A stretch of DNA of 64,000 bases from Sanguibacter keddieii DSM 10542 (lineage in GTDB: Bacteria; Actinomycetota; Actinomycetes; Actinomycetales; Cellulomonadaceae), in the NCBI RefSeq assembly GCF_000024925.1, contig NC_013521.1, positions 248,001 through 312,000 on the forward strand, in the 5' to 3' direction. Position numbers and translations under genes: made by a program. This document shows positions 36,941 through 44,861 of this stretch, piece by piece (position 1 is the first letter of the stretch; each line of letters opens with the position of its first letter). Under the pieces are notes generated by a model that was not told the origin of the DNA, did no database searches, and saw only the letters and a list, made by a program, of their open reading frames with translations.

Positions 36941-37923
36941 TGCGGCTGCTCAAGGTCGAGCTCGACCGGTTCTTCAGCCGACGCTCGACGCAGGTGGCCC
37001 TCGTCGGGCTGCTCGGGATGGTCCTGGTCGCGCTCTTCGCGACCTACCAGACGTCCAAGCCGGCCTCCGAGGCCGAGGTGGCCCAGGCCACCGAGTGGTA
37101 CGAGGAGCAGCTCGTCTACTGGGAGGAGAACGGCAAGCAGGAGATGGCGGACTGCCTCGCGGACGAGGCTGCCGAGCAGGAGACGAACCCCGACGTCGAC
37201 TGGGGCTGCAAGTACCTCGAGCCGCAGCTCGAGAACTACCTGCAGGCCGACCGGGACCTCGTGGACCAGGCCGCCGGGCTGGTGCCCGCGATCGGCTTCG
37301 CGACGGCGTTCTTCGCCTTCGTGGTCGGCGTGAGCTTCGTGGCGGCGGAGTTCGCCACCGGCTCGATGGGCAGCTGGCTCACCTTCGAGCCGCGCCGCAC
37401 CCGGGTGTTCTGGTCCAAGACGGTCGCGGCCGGTCTGGGCGTCGTGGTCCCGACCATCCTCGCGTCCGTGCTCGTGGTGGCGGGGTCCTGGGGGCTCTTC
37501 GCCGCGTGGGGAGCTGCCGACGGCGTGACGGCCGAGGTCTGGTCCGAGGTCGCCGTGGGTGGCCTGCGGGTGCTGCTGCTCACCGTCGGCTTCGCGGTGC
37601 TCGGCGCTGCGCTCGCCATGATCCTGCGCAGCACCGCCGCGGCGATCGGGCTGGCCGTCGGGTACTTCGTGGTCGTCGAGGGCTTCCTCGTGCAGATGGT
37701 CTCCGGAGCCCAGGCCTGGAGCCTGTTCCAGAGCTTCCAGGCCGTGCTCCGCGGCAGCTCGACCTACGGCGTGGAGGACTGCACCACCACGTCGAGCGGG
37801 GTCTCCTGCACGTGGGTCGAGCGCACGGTGTCCCTCACCCACGGGGCCGTCGAGCTCACCGTCCTGCTGGCCGTGGTGCTGGCTGTGGCTCTCGTCGTCT
37901 TCCGCCGCCGAGACGTCTCCTGA
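36937..37923 (+). CDS. ABC-2 family permease
   Basis: 328 residues with about six membrane segments. A large external loop between TM1 and TM2 (about residues 35-110) is acidic and has two cysteines (MADCLADEA, DWGCKYLEP) that could form a disulfide; a second Cys pair lies in the last loop (VEDCTTTSSGVSCTW). Partner of the upstream ATPase. The palindromic repeat at 37941-38008 starts 18 bp after its stop. Confidence 0.87.
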   Translation: MMRLLKVELDRFFSRRSTQVALVGLLGMVLVALFATYQTSKPASEAEVAQATEWYEEQLVYWEENGKQEMADCLADEAAEQETNPDVDWGCKYLEPQLENYLQADRDLVDQAAGLVPAIGFATAFFAFVVGVSFVAAEFATGSMGSWLTFEPRRTRVFWSKTVAAGLGVVVPTILASVLVVAGSWGLFAAWGAADGVTAEVWSEVAVGGLRVLLLTVGFAVLGAALAMILRSTAAAIGLAVGYFVVVEGFLVQMVSGAQAWSLFQSFQAVLRGSSTYGVEDCTTTSSGVSCTWVERTVSLTHGAVELTVLLAVVLAVALVVFRRRDVS

Positions 37924-37940
37924 CACCCCACCTCACCCCT

Positions 37941-38008
37941 TCTCATGCCCGTGGCGCGCCCGCGGGGTGCTCCGGGAGGTATCCCGCCAGCGCGCCACGG
38001 ACATGAGA
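37941..38008. repeat. Dispersed palindromic repeat, copy 1
   Basis: Long hairpin with arms TCTCATGCCCGTGGCGCG and CGCGCCACGGACATGAGA (one mismatch over 18) between the convergent ABC permease and HNH genes. One of four copies in the window; it may act as a bidirectional terminator. Confidence 0.85.
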
Positions 38009-38058
38009 GAGGCTGGTCCCTCTGCCGTGCCCCGTGTCTTCGTCCGGGGGAGGAGGGG

Positions 38059-39228
38059 CTACTCGCAGCCGATGCCGTCGCGGTCGCGGTCGAGGTGGAC
38101 GCCGTAGCCCGGGGTGCCCTCGTAGACGGGGGCGGCCCCGGCCTCGCGGGCCTCGGTGCAGTTCTTGTAGGACCAGGCCGCCGGGACGGGCTCGGGCTCC
38201 GGGGCGGGTGCGGGGGGAGCCTCGACGACCGGGGCCTCCTCGACGACGGGCGCGGGGGCGGGCTCGACGGCCGGGACCGGTGCCGGGGCGGGCTCGGGAG
38301 CGGGCGCCGGGGCAGGAGCGGGTGCGGGGGCGGGCGCCTCGGTGGTCGGCTCGGGCTCCGGTGCGGGCAGCTCCGGGACGGCCGAGCCCTCGGGGAGCGG
38401 CTGGTCGGGGCAGGTGCTCAGCACGGAGGCCATGGCGACCTGCTCGGCCTCGGTGACCCACAGGCCGTAGGTGAACTTCACGCCAACCTGGCGGGCGACG
38501 TACTCGCAGCGGAACGCCTTGTTCGGCGGCAGCCACGTCGCCGTGTCGCCGTCGCCCTTCTGGCCGTTGAGCGGACCGTCGGCAGCCCACAGGTTGAGCG
38601 GGTCGTTCGCGAAGGCGGTGCGCTTCTCGTCGTCCCAGGCCTGGGCGCCCTTCTGCCACGCGTCCGAGAGCGCGACCACGTGGTCGATCTGCACGGCGGT
38701 CGACGTCTTCTCGCCGCGCTCGAAGGCGATCGTCGTGCCGCTGTAGCGGTCGTCGAGGGTGCCCGTGAGCACGACGCACTCCTGGGTGCCGTCCTTGTAG
38801 GTGAGCGCGGTGAGGTCGCGGGCCAGGATGTCGTTGCGGGTGTCGCAGCCGTTGCGGTCCACGTCCGCCCACCGGGCGCCGAAGTTGTCACGCGAGTAGC
38901 CGGTCTTCGGCGCGCGGCCCTTGACCTCGAGGAGCGTCACCGTCGCGAGGGCGGTCTGCGGCGTGGCGCCGGTGGTCACCTCGACGACGTCCACGGGGCC
39001 GGCGAGCTGAGGCGCGGGGAGCTCCCGGGTCGGCTCGGGCGTCGGCTCGACGGTGGCCGTCGGCTCCGCGACCTCCGTCGGCGTGGTGGGTGCGGCCTCG
39101 GCCGAGCAGCCGGCGAGCAGCAGCGCCGCGAGCAGCGCGGCGGCGGTGCCGCGGCGCGCGCCGGCGAGGCTCAGCGGTCGGCGGGGAGACGAGGAGCGGG
39201 GTCGTGATGACGACAGGCGGGCACGCAT
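38059..39228 (-). CDS. Secreted HNH nuclease lipoprotein (DUF1524 plus excalibur)
   Basis: 389 residues. Signal peptide with lipobox LLLAGC; Pro/Thr spacer; a DUF1524/GmrSD-type HNH domain (about 90-265) with the catalytic VQIDHVVALSDAWQ, DPLNLWAADGPLNGQKGDGD and a WLPPNKAFRCEYV block; a long Pro-Ala-Glu repeat linker (about 275-345); and a C-terminal excalibur calcium-binding motif (YKNCTEAREAG, DRDRDGIGCE). Surface-attached members of this family probably degrade extracellular DNA. ATG with GGAAGAG. Confidence 0.9.
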   Translation of the reverse strand: MRARLSSSRPRSSSPRRPLSLAGARRGTAAALLAALLLAGCSAEAAPTTPTEVAEPTATVEPTPEPTRELPAPQLAGPVDVVEVTTGATPQTALATVTLLEVKGRAPKTGYSRDNFGARWADVDRNGCDTRNDILARDLTALTYKDGTQECVVLTGTLDDRYSGTTIAFERGEKTSTAVQIDHVVALSDAWQKGAQAWDDEKRTAFANDPLNLWAADGPLNGQKGDGDTATWLPPNKAFRCEYVARQVGVKFTYGLWVTEAEQVAMASVLSTCPDQPLPEGSAVPELPAPEPEPTTEAPAPAPAPAPAPAPEPAPAPVPAVEPAPAPVVEEAPVVEAPPAPAPEPEPVPAAWSYKNCTEAREAGAAPVYEGTPGYGVHLDRDRDGIGCE

Positions 39229-39394
39229 GGCGGACTCTTCCGAGGGGTGGGGCCGCGCGCAGAGGAGGGCAGCGCACCGCTCTCACGAGCCGCCGCACGC
39301 TGCCCACGCACGGAGTACGACTCGCATCGTAGGGGCGCGGAAGCGGTAGGCGAGGTAGCCAGCAGGGTGATCCTCGTCTTGGTGTGATGTGCGG

Positions 39395-39408
39395 CGAACC
39401 TAGGTTCG
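39395..39408. promoter_or_regulatory. Perfect 14-bp palindrome in an AT-richer divergent region
   Basis: CGAACCTAGGTTCG, 95 bp before the orphan secreted-protein gene and 167 bp before the HNH gene start. A TATACA hexamer follows at 39429-39434. Probable operator for one or both genes; the binding protein is unknown. Confidence 0.5.
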
Positions 39409-39502
39409 AGTGCCGCGACTGCTAAACCTATACAGAAGATGACAAGGGCGATATGGTTCTTTAGCGTCAACAGAGCGGTTGGCGGTATCTTGGGAGGTCA
39501 TG

Positions 39503-40033
39503 ATGAAGAAGATGTCAGGAACACTGATCGCGGTTCTGGTTGCCGTTGGACTGGCTGCGGTTCCCGGCGGCGCCGCGAGCGCAGACGATGGCGGGACCGC
39601 CGCCAGCGGCGCATTGGCCGGAGCAAGGGGATCGGCTGAGGTGCAGCGGACGCTCCAGCAGCTCGCAGGAGAACAGCCGAGTGACGAGATTGAGGCCATG
39701 ATGGCTTCAGGTCTTCCCGTCGAGGTGGCGTACGACCTCGAGACCGAGGTCTTCACAGCGGCGGTCTGGGTCCGCGAGGCAGACATCAATCGGGCCATCT
39801 CGCAGCTGGGGCCGGGATGCTCGGCTACCAGCGTCTGCATCCGGAACTCGGTGCCACACGGTTATATCGGAACGGGTACGCGCGCTGGGCCCTGGTCTAA
39901 CGTCAACTATCTCTTCGCCGGGACGGACAGGGCGACAAACTTCCGCTTCAGTGGTGGTGGAGGCATCGAACTGCAGCGTTCCGTGAGCTGGTCTCCCCCG
40001 ACCCGGCCTACGATCGCGAGCTTCTCCCGCTAG
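39503..40033 (+). CDS. Orphan secreted protein
   Basis: 176 residues, not recognised. A signal peptide (LIAVLVAVGLAAVPGGAASA, then DDGG) is followed by a helical acidic part (EVQRTLQQLAGEQPSDEIEA) and a C-terminal part rich in Gly, Asn and aromatic residues with two Cys (GCSATSVCIRNS). Composition is AT-richer than neighbouring genes, as is its upstream region, hinting at acquisition. ATG 39503 is preferred over 39500 for spacing to GGGAGG. It might be a secreted inhibitor or bacteriocin-like protein, but nothing proves it. Confidence 0.65.
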   Translation: MKKMSGTLIAVLVAVGLAAVPGGAASADDGGTAASGALAGARGSAEVQRTLQQLAGEQPSDEIEAMMASGLPVEVAYDLETEVFTAAVWVREADINRAISQLGPGCSATSVCIRNSVPHGYIGTGTRAGPWSNVNYLFAGTDRATNFRFSGGGGIELQRSVSWSPPTRPTIASFSR

Positions 40034-40099
40034 GCAAGGCTCTCACTGGAGCCTTGAGATGCACGGATTTACGACATGCCGGGGCGCCTACAAGTGAGG

Positions 40100-41092
40100 T
40101 CACCCTCGCGCTGTCGGGAGTCTGAGGCGGACGCTCGTGCCGTGGCCGAGGCGGGAGGAGAGCTGGACCTGGCCGCCGTGGCGGCGGACGACGGCGTGGA
40201 CCATCGCCAGGCCGAGCCCGGAGCCCTGGACGCCGCGGGTGTTCGAGCCGCGGGCGAGCTCGTCCCACACGAAGGAGACCTCGTCGGGAGGGATCCCCGC
40301 GCCGGAGTCGGCGACCTCGAGGACCACCGCGCCCTCCTCCTCGAAGCCGCGCAGCTCGATGCGCGCACCCTCGGGCGAGAACTTCACCGCGTTCGACAGC
40401 ACGTTGTACAGCGCGACGAACAGCAGGTCCACGTCACCGCGCACCGGCGGCAGCGGCCACGGCACACGGGGGAGCGCGACGGTGATGTCCCGGCCCGCGG
40501 CGCCCTGACCCGCGAGCTCCCCCTGCACAGCCAGCTCCTCCTGGACCGCGGACACGACGTCCTCCGCCAGCGCCTCGACGTCCACCGGCTCCTGCTCGAT
40601 GGGCTGGGAGTCGAGAGCTGCGATCTTGCGCAGGTCGCCCACCAGGCGCCCCATGCGGGCCGCCTGGGCGTCGATGACCGCGACGGGCGAGTGACGGTCG
40701 TCGTCCGTGGTGGTCGCGGACACCGACGCGGCGGCCGCGTGGATCGCGGTGAGCGGGTTCTTCAGCTCGTGGTCGAGACGGTCGAGGAACCGGCGGTGCG
40801 CGACGCGCTCGACCTCGCGCGCCTGCGCCGCACCCGCCGCCCGGGCACGGGCGAGAGCCCGCCGGAGCATCAGCACGGCGAGGGCGACGAGGCCCAGACC
40901 CACACCAGCCACGCCGACGACGGTCGCGAGCGGCACCGTGAAGCGCAGGCCCTGCGGGTTGCCCGCCACCAGCAGCACGACCGCGACCACCAGCCCGACG
41001 ACCGTCGGGACCAGCACCCACGGGCTCGACCACGGCGAACCCGGGCGGCGCGACGGCCCGGGAGCCCCGGTGCTCCTGCTCCCGCCGCTCAC
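40100..41092 (-). CDS. Sensor histidine kinase
   Basis: 330 residues: two membrane segments (about 28-48 and 55-80) with almost no external loop, then HisKA (LDRLDHELKNPLTAIHA) and HATPase (LYNVLSNAVKFSP, DSGAGIP, GSGLGLAMV). The near-absent sensor loop suggests it senses within the membrane or through partners, such as the lipoproteins encoded upstream in the operon. GTG start overlaps the response-regulator stop (GTGA at 41089-41092). Confidence 0.9.
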   Translation of the reverse strand: MSGGSRSTGAPGPSRRPGSPWSSPWVLVPTVVGLVVAVVLLVAGNPQGLRFTVPLATVVGVAGVGLGLVALAVLMLRRALARARAAGAAQAREVERVAHRRFLDRLDHELKNPLTAIHAAAASVSATTTDDDRHSPVAVIDAQAARMGRLVGDLRKIAALDSQPIEQEPVDVEALAEDVVSAVQEELAVQGELAGQGAAGRDITVALPRVPWPLPPVRGDVDLLFVALYNVLSNAVKFSPEGARIELRGFEEEGAVVLEVADSGAGIPPDEVSFVWDELARGSNTRGVQGSGLGLAMVHAVVRRHGGQVQLSSRLGHGTSVRLRLPTARG

Positions 41093-41850
41093 GCCCGACG
41101 CACCTGACCGCAGAACCTGTAGCCCAGGTTCGGCACCGTCTCCACGTACCGCGGGGCACCGGCGTCGTCGTGCAGCACGCGGCGGATCTCCGCGACGCGG
41201 TGGTCCACCGCCCGGGTGCTCGGCACCAGGTCGAAGCCCCACAGCGCCTGCAGCAGGCGCTCGCGGGTGTGCAGCTCCCGGGGGTGCGTCATGAGGTAGT
41301 CCAGCAGCAACGACGCACGCGGCGTGAGGACCACCTCGGCACCGGCGAGGAACACGCGCCGCGCGGTCCTGTCGACGAGCAGGTCGCCCGACACCAACCT
41401 GTCCGCGGCGCTCAGCGGCTTCTCCCCGCCGACCGACCGTCGCAGCACCGCCCGGATGCGCGACGCGAGCTCCTGCGGGTTGAAGGGCTTGTTGAGGTAG
41501 TCGTCCGCGCCTTCGTCCAGGGCAGCCGACCGCTCGAAGGACTCGCCCACCTGGGTGAGCAGCACCACCGGTGTCCAGTCGTCCCGCGTCCGCAGCCGCC
41601 GCACCAGCTCGCGACCGTCGAGGCGCGGCATCATCACGTCGGACACCACCACGTCGGCGTGCCACACGTCGAGGGTGTCGAGCGCCTCCTGCCCGTCGTG
41701 CGCGACCCGAACCTCGAAACCGGACCGCTCGAGGAAGGGGGCCAGGGCGCCGGTGATGGCCTCCTCGTCGTCGACGAGCAAGACCGCGGGACGGGTGCTG
41801 TCAGGCCCTGGGACAGCGGCGCTCGCGGCACCCGCGCCTGGCGCGGTCAC
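41089..41850 (-). CDS. OmpR/PhoB-family response regulator
   Basis: 253 residues. Receiver domain with acidic pocket VLLVDDEEA, phosphoacceptor Asp in VVVSDVMMPRLDG and Lys in LNKPFNP; C-terminal winged helix ending YVETVPNLGYRFCG. Coupled by GTGA overlaps both to the DUF3060 gene upstream and the kinase downstream. GTG 41850 is inferred from that overlap. Confidence 0.92.
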   Translation of the reverse strand: MTAPGAGAASAAVPGPDSTRPAVLLVDDEEAITGALAPFLERSGFEVRVAHDGQEALDTLDVWHADVVVSDVMMPRLDGRELVRRLRTRDDWTPVVLLTQVGESFERSAALDEGADDYLNKPFNPQELASRIRAVLRRSVGGEKPLSAADRLVSGDLLVDRTARRVFLAGAEVVLTPRASLLLDYLMTHPRELHTRERLLQALWGFDLVPSTRAVDHRVAEIRRVLHDDAGAPRYVETVPNLGYRFCGQVRRA

Positions 41851-42500
41851 GACGCCACCAGGACGTTGTCGGCGCCGTCGTCCGTGATCGACGGCGAGCC
41901 CTCGTCCCACACGACCGTGTTGCCGGCGCCCGCGACCGACAGGCTCTCGATCTCCGTCGCGTGGACCACGACGCCCGCCGCCGCGATCTCCAGGGTCGTG
42001 ATCGACCGTGCGGTGAGCTGGACGTCGGACGCGGCGACCGTCACGTGGTCGCAGTCCTCGGTCAGCTCGACTGCCTGGCTTGCCTGCCAGAGGACCAGGG
42101 TGCCGTCGTCGGCGCAGCTCACCGTGCTCGTCGGGGCGGAGGGAGTGGCTACGGGGGTGGGGGAGTCGTCGTCGGCGGGCTCGGTGGTGCCGCCGGTGGG
42201 GTCAGCAGGCTCGGCCGGCTCTCCTGGTGCGTCGTCTGGGGACTCGGGCTCGGACGCGTCGTCCGTCGTCTCCGTGCTGCCAGGCGTCGTGGTGCCGCTG
42301 CTGGCGTCGTCGTCGCGGCTGACCTCGTCGGACGACGGGCTCGCCGTGTCCTCCCGGCGGTCGACGACCTCGACCGTGCACCCGGTGAGGAGGGCGAGGC
42401 CCGCGGCCGCAGCCGCGGCGCGCACGAGCAGCGACCCTCGGTGCGCGCGAGACGCGCCGTCCGGCGGTGTCGCGCTCGCGGGCTGGGGCCGGGGCGTCAT
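41847..42500 (-). CDS. DUF3060-type lipoprotein
   Basis: 217 residues. Lipobox GLALLTGC, an acidic Ser/Thr/Asp/Pro linker (about 45-125), then a ~90-residue beta-rich DUF3060-like domain (SCADDGTLVLWQASQAVEL ... AGAGNTVVWDEGSPSITDDG) that could fold as a small beta-helix. Lies 72 bp after the OmpA-like gene and overlaps the response regulator, so it may be part of the signal-sensing surface for the kinase. Confidence 0.75.
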   Translation of the reverse strand: MTPRPQPASATPPDGASRAHRGSLLVRAAAAAAGLALLTGCTVEVVDRREDTASPSSDEVSRDDDASSGTTTPGSTETTDDASEPESPDDAPGEPAEPADPTGGTTEPADDDSPTPVATPSAPTSTVSCADDGTLVLWQASQAVELTEDCDHVTVAASDVQLTARSITTLEIAAAGVVVHATEIESLSVAGAGNTVVWDEGSPSITDDGADNVLVAS

Positions 42501-42572
42501 CGGTGCTCCTTCGTGTGCACGGATCTCTCGGTGACCGGAACGGGCCGGCAGCGGCGAGAGGGTCGAAGTCTG

Positions 42573-43865
42573 TCAGAACGCCGGGACGAAGATCTCGACG
42601 CGACGGTTGAGCTGGCGGCCGGCCGGGTTGTCGGCGCCGTCGGCCGTGGTCTCGGGGGCCACGGGCTGCGTCTCGCCGTACCCGGTGGTCTCGAGGGTCG
42701 CGGTGACACCTCGCTCGACGAGCCCGTCGGCGACGGCCTGGGCGCGGTCCTCGGAGAGCGTCTGGTTGAACGCGTCGTCGCTGATCGAGTCGGTGTGCCC
42801 GCCGATCTGCAGCACCGGGGCGCCCGTCTCGGCGAGGGCCGCGGCGAGGGAGTCGAGGGTCTGCTGGGACTCGGGCCGCAGGGTGTGCTTGCCGAAGTCG
42901 AAGAGCGCCGCGTCGGACAGCGTGATGGTGGTGCCGCACGAGGCGATCGGCTCGATGGTGCCCATCGGCGGGAACACGCCCATGCGGGGGACGGGTGGGA
43001 GCGGCTCCGCGTCGACCGGGACGCCGTTGACGAGCGCGGTGCCCTGGCCGTCGTTCTGGATGGTGATGAGACCGTCGGTGTAGATGCCCGAGCCGTCGCC
43101 GTAGTTGTTGATGGTGACGCCGTCCTCGCCGGTGTAGACCCCGGACCCGTCGCCGTAGTTGGTGATGGTGCCCGTCTCGTCGGTCCGGGTGCCGGAGCCG
43201 TCGCCGTAGACGGAGAGGGAGACCGTCTCGTCGGAGTAGACGCCCGCGCCGTCGCCGTAGTTGGCCACCGAGACGGTGTCGCTCGAGTACACGCCCGACC
43301 CGTCGCCGTAGACGGTGACCGAGACCCCGTCGATGACGTAGGTGCCGGAGCCGTCGCCGTAGTTGACCGTGGTGCCGTCCGGTCCCGTGTACACGCCAGA
43401 CCCGTCGCCGTAGAGCAGGACGTTGCCGGCACCTTCGCGGACGGTCCCGCTCGCGTCGCAGGACGCCGGGGCGATCGTCAGCCCGGGGTAGTCGCCCACC
43501 AGCTCGGTGATCTCGTGCGTGAAGCCGGACAGCGACGCGTCGAGCATCGACAGGTCGGGGATGGTGATGAGCGGGACGGGCGGGATCTCGCCGGCCGCGT
43601 ATCCCGCGGCGACCGGGGTGCTCGGCGCGGAGGGGGAGGGCGACGGGGTGGGCGTCGGGGTCGCCGTCGCGTCGTCGGACGGCTCTTCGCTCGCGTCCGA
43701 GGTCGGGTCGTCGGTCGGCGTGGCGGTGGCGGTGGCGGTGGCGGAGAAGGGCGAGGTGGCGTCCGCGGAGGTGTCGGAGCCGCCCTGGCAGCCGGTGAGG
43801 AGCACCGCGAGGGCGAGTGCGAGGGAGGTCCCGCGCAGGGTCGTCGAAGCCGAGATCGAGGTCAT
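42573..43865 (-). CDS. OmpA-like lipoprotein with YGDGSG repeats
   Basis: 430 residues. Lipobox LAVLLTGC; a Thr/Pro/Asp linker (about 30-85); a helical stretch; seven near-perfect 17-residue repeats beginning YGDGSG (plus a decayed eighth, NDGQG), about 145-270; and a C-terminal OmpA/MotB peptidoglycan-binding domain (LFDFGKHTLRPESQQTL, IGGHTDSISDDAFNQTLSEDRA, NRRVEI). The repeats probably form a beta-solenoid projecting from the wall. ATG 43865 is 7 nt after TAGCGT, so this is the leaderless first gene of a four-gene operon with DUF3060, response regulator and kinase. Confidence 0.83.
   Translation of the reverse strand: MTSISASTTLRGTSLALALAVLLTGCQGGSDTSADATSPFSATATATATPTDDPTSDASEEPSDDATATPTPTPSPSPSAPSTPVAAGYAAGEIPPVPLITIPDLSMLDASLSGFTHEITELVGDYPGLTIAPASCDASGTVREGAGNVLLYGDGSGVYTGPDGTTVNYGDGSGTYVIDGVSVTVYGDGSGVYSSDTVSVANYGDGAGVYSDETVSLSVYGDGSGTRTDETGTITNYGDGSGVYTGEDGVTINNYGDGSGIYTDGLITIQNDGQGTALVNGVPVDAEPLPPVPRMGVFPPMGTIEPIASCGTTITLSDAALFDFGKHTLRPESQQTLDSLAAALAETGAPVLQIGGHTDSISDDAFNQTLSEDRAQAVADGLVERGVTATLETTGYGETQPVAPETTADGADNPAGRQLNRRVEIFVPAF
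43040..43425. repeat. 51-bp coding repeats (YGDGSG units)
   Basis: Seven units of 51-54 bp within the OmpA-like gene, each containing GTCGCCGTAG on the plus strand. Unit ends alternate N and V before YGDGSG for the first five, pointing to duplication of a two-unit block. Confidence 0.85.
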
Positions 43866-44092
43866 GAGGATGACGCTAGCCGCAGGATGTCGCGGCTGCG
43901 TCGCAACGGTGTCGCAACCCTGAGACATCTCGGATCGTGGGCGGGAGCGGCCTGGGACCTGGCCGGGACATGGTCGAGGGCTGGCCTGTGGCGGGGTGGG
44001 CAGGACGCTGCGATGCTCAGGCCAGGTCGAGACCACGTGCCTGCCGCTCCACACGCGCCCTCGCCGGCGCCCCACCCGAACGGAGCTCCGCC

Positions 44093-44767
44093 ATGATCGA
44101 CGACTCTCTCAACCACCGCCTCCTCCCCGAAGAGGACAGCGGGACGCAGGACACCCCGAAGCGCGCAGCGCCCGACGCTGCTCCCGGCACATCGGGTGAC
44201 GGCGGTCCGCACGGTGACGAGCACCCGCACGACGACCACCGGCACAACCACGACCACATGGCGACGCCGCTGCTCGGCGTCGCCCACGCGCTCGAGGAGG
44301 CCGAGGTCCTGGACGGCCCCGCCGACCTCGCCCGTCCGTGGGCGCAGTGGCTGACCGCCGAGCCGGTGAGGCGGGCCGCGCTGCAGGGAGCCTGGTTGGG
44401 GCACAAGCTGCACCCGGTGCTGTCCGACCTCCCGGTCGGGTTCTGGTCGTCGGCCACGACCCTCGACCTGCTGCAGGGCGAGAAGTCCGCGAAGGCGGCG
44501 GACACGCTCGTCGCCCTCGGTATCGCGACGGCCGTCCCGACGGCCCTGACCGGCTGGGCCGACTGGGGCTCGGCGCCCAAGAAGACGCAGCGCGTCGGCA
44601 TCGTGCACGCGGCCGCCAACGCGGCGGCCCTCACCCTGTACACGGCGTCGCTCATCCAGCGCCGCCGCGGCAAGCGCACGTCCGGGGTGGTGCTCGGCCT
44701 GGTCGCCAGCGGTGCCCTCGGCGCCGGAGGCTTCCTCGGCGGCCACATGGCAGCCCCCGGCTCCTGA
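44093..44767 (+). CDS. DUF2231 membrane protein
   Basis: 224 residues. A His/Asp-rich N-terminus (DEHPHDDHRHNHDHM) that could bind metal, then the DUF2231 core with four hydrophobic segments and the signature LGHKLHPVLSDLPVGFWSSA. Homologues usually continue past GGHL with more residues or a Rieske domain; here the protein ends GGHMAAPGS, and the last five codons plus stop match the end of the TetR gene at 48276. Start ATG 44093 has GGAG at good spacing. Function unknown, possibly redox-related. Confidence 0.8.
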   Translation: MIDDSLNHRLLPEEDSGTQDTPKRAAPDAAPGTSGDGGPHGDEHPHDDHRHNHDHMATPLLGVAHALEEAEVLDGPADLARPWAQWLTAEPVRRAALQGAWLGHKLHPVLSDLPVGFWSSATTLDLLQGEKSAKAADTLVALGIATAVPTALTGWADWGSAPKKTQRVGIVHAAANAAALTLYTASLIQRRRGKRTSGVVLGLVASGALGAGGFLGGHMAAPGS

Positions 44768-44786
44768 CCCACCCGCCCGGCCGTCC

Positions 44787-44850
44787 TCATGCCCAGGGCG
44801 CGACCGCGCAGCCCTCCGTAGTGGGCCTCGCGGTCGCGCCCCGGGCATGA
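44787..44850. repeat. Dispersed palindromic repeat, copy 2
   Basis: Arms TCATGCCCAGGGCGCGACCG and CGGTCGCGCCCCGGGCATGA pair with one mismatch around a CCCTC-containing loop. Homology with copy 3 extends upstream to 44749, into the DUF2231 gene. Lies between convergent genes. Confidence 0.88.
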
Positions 44851-44861
44851 AGAGGTGGGGG

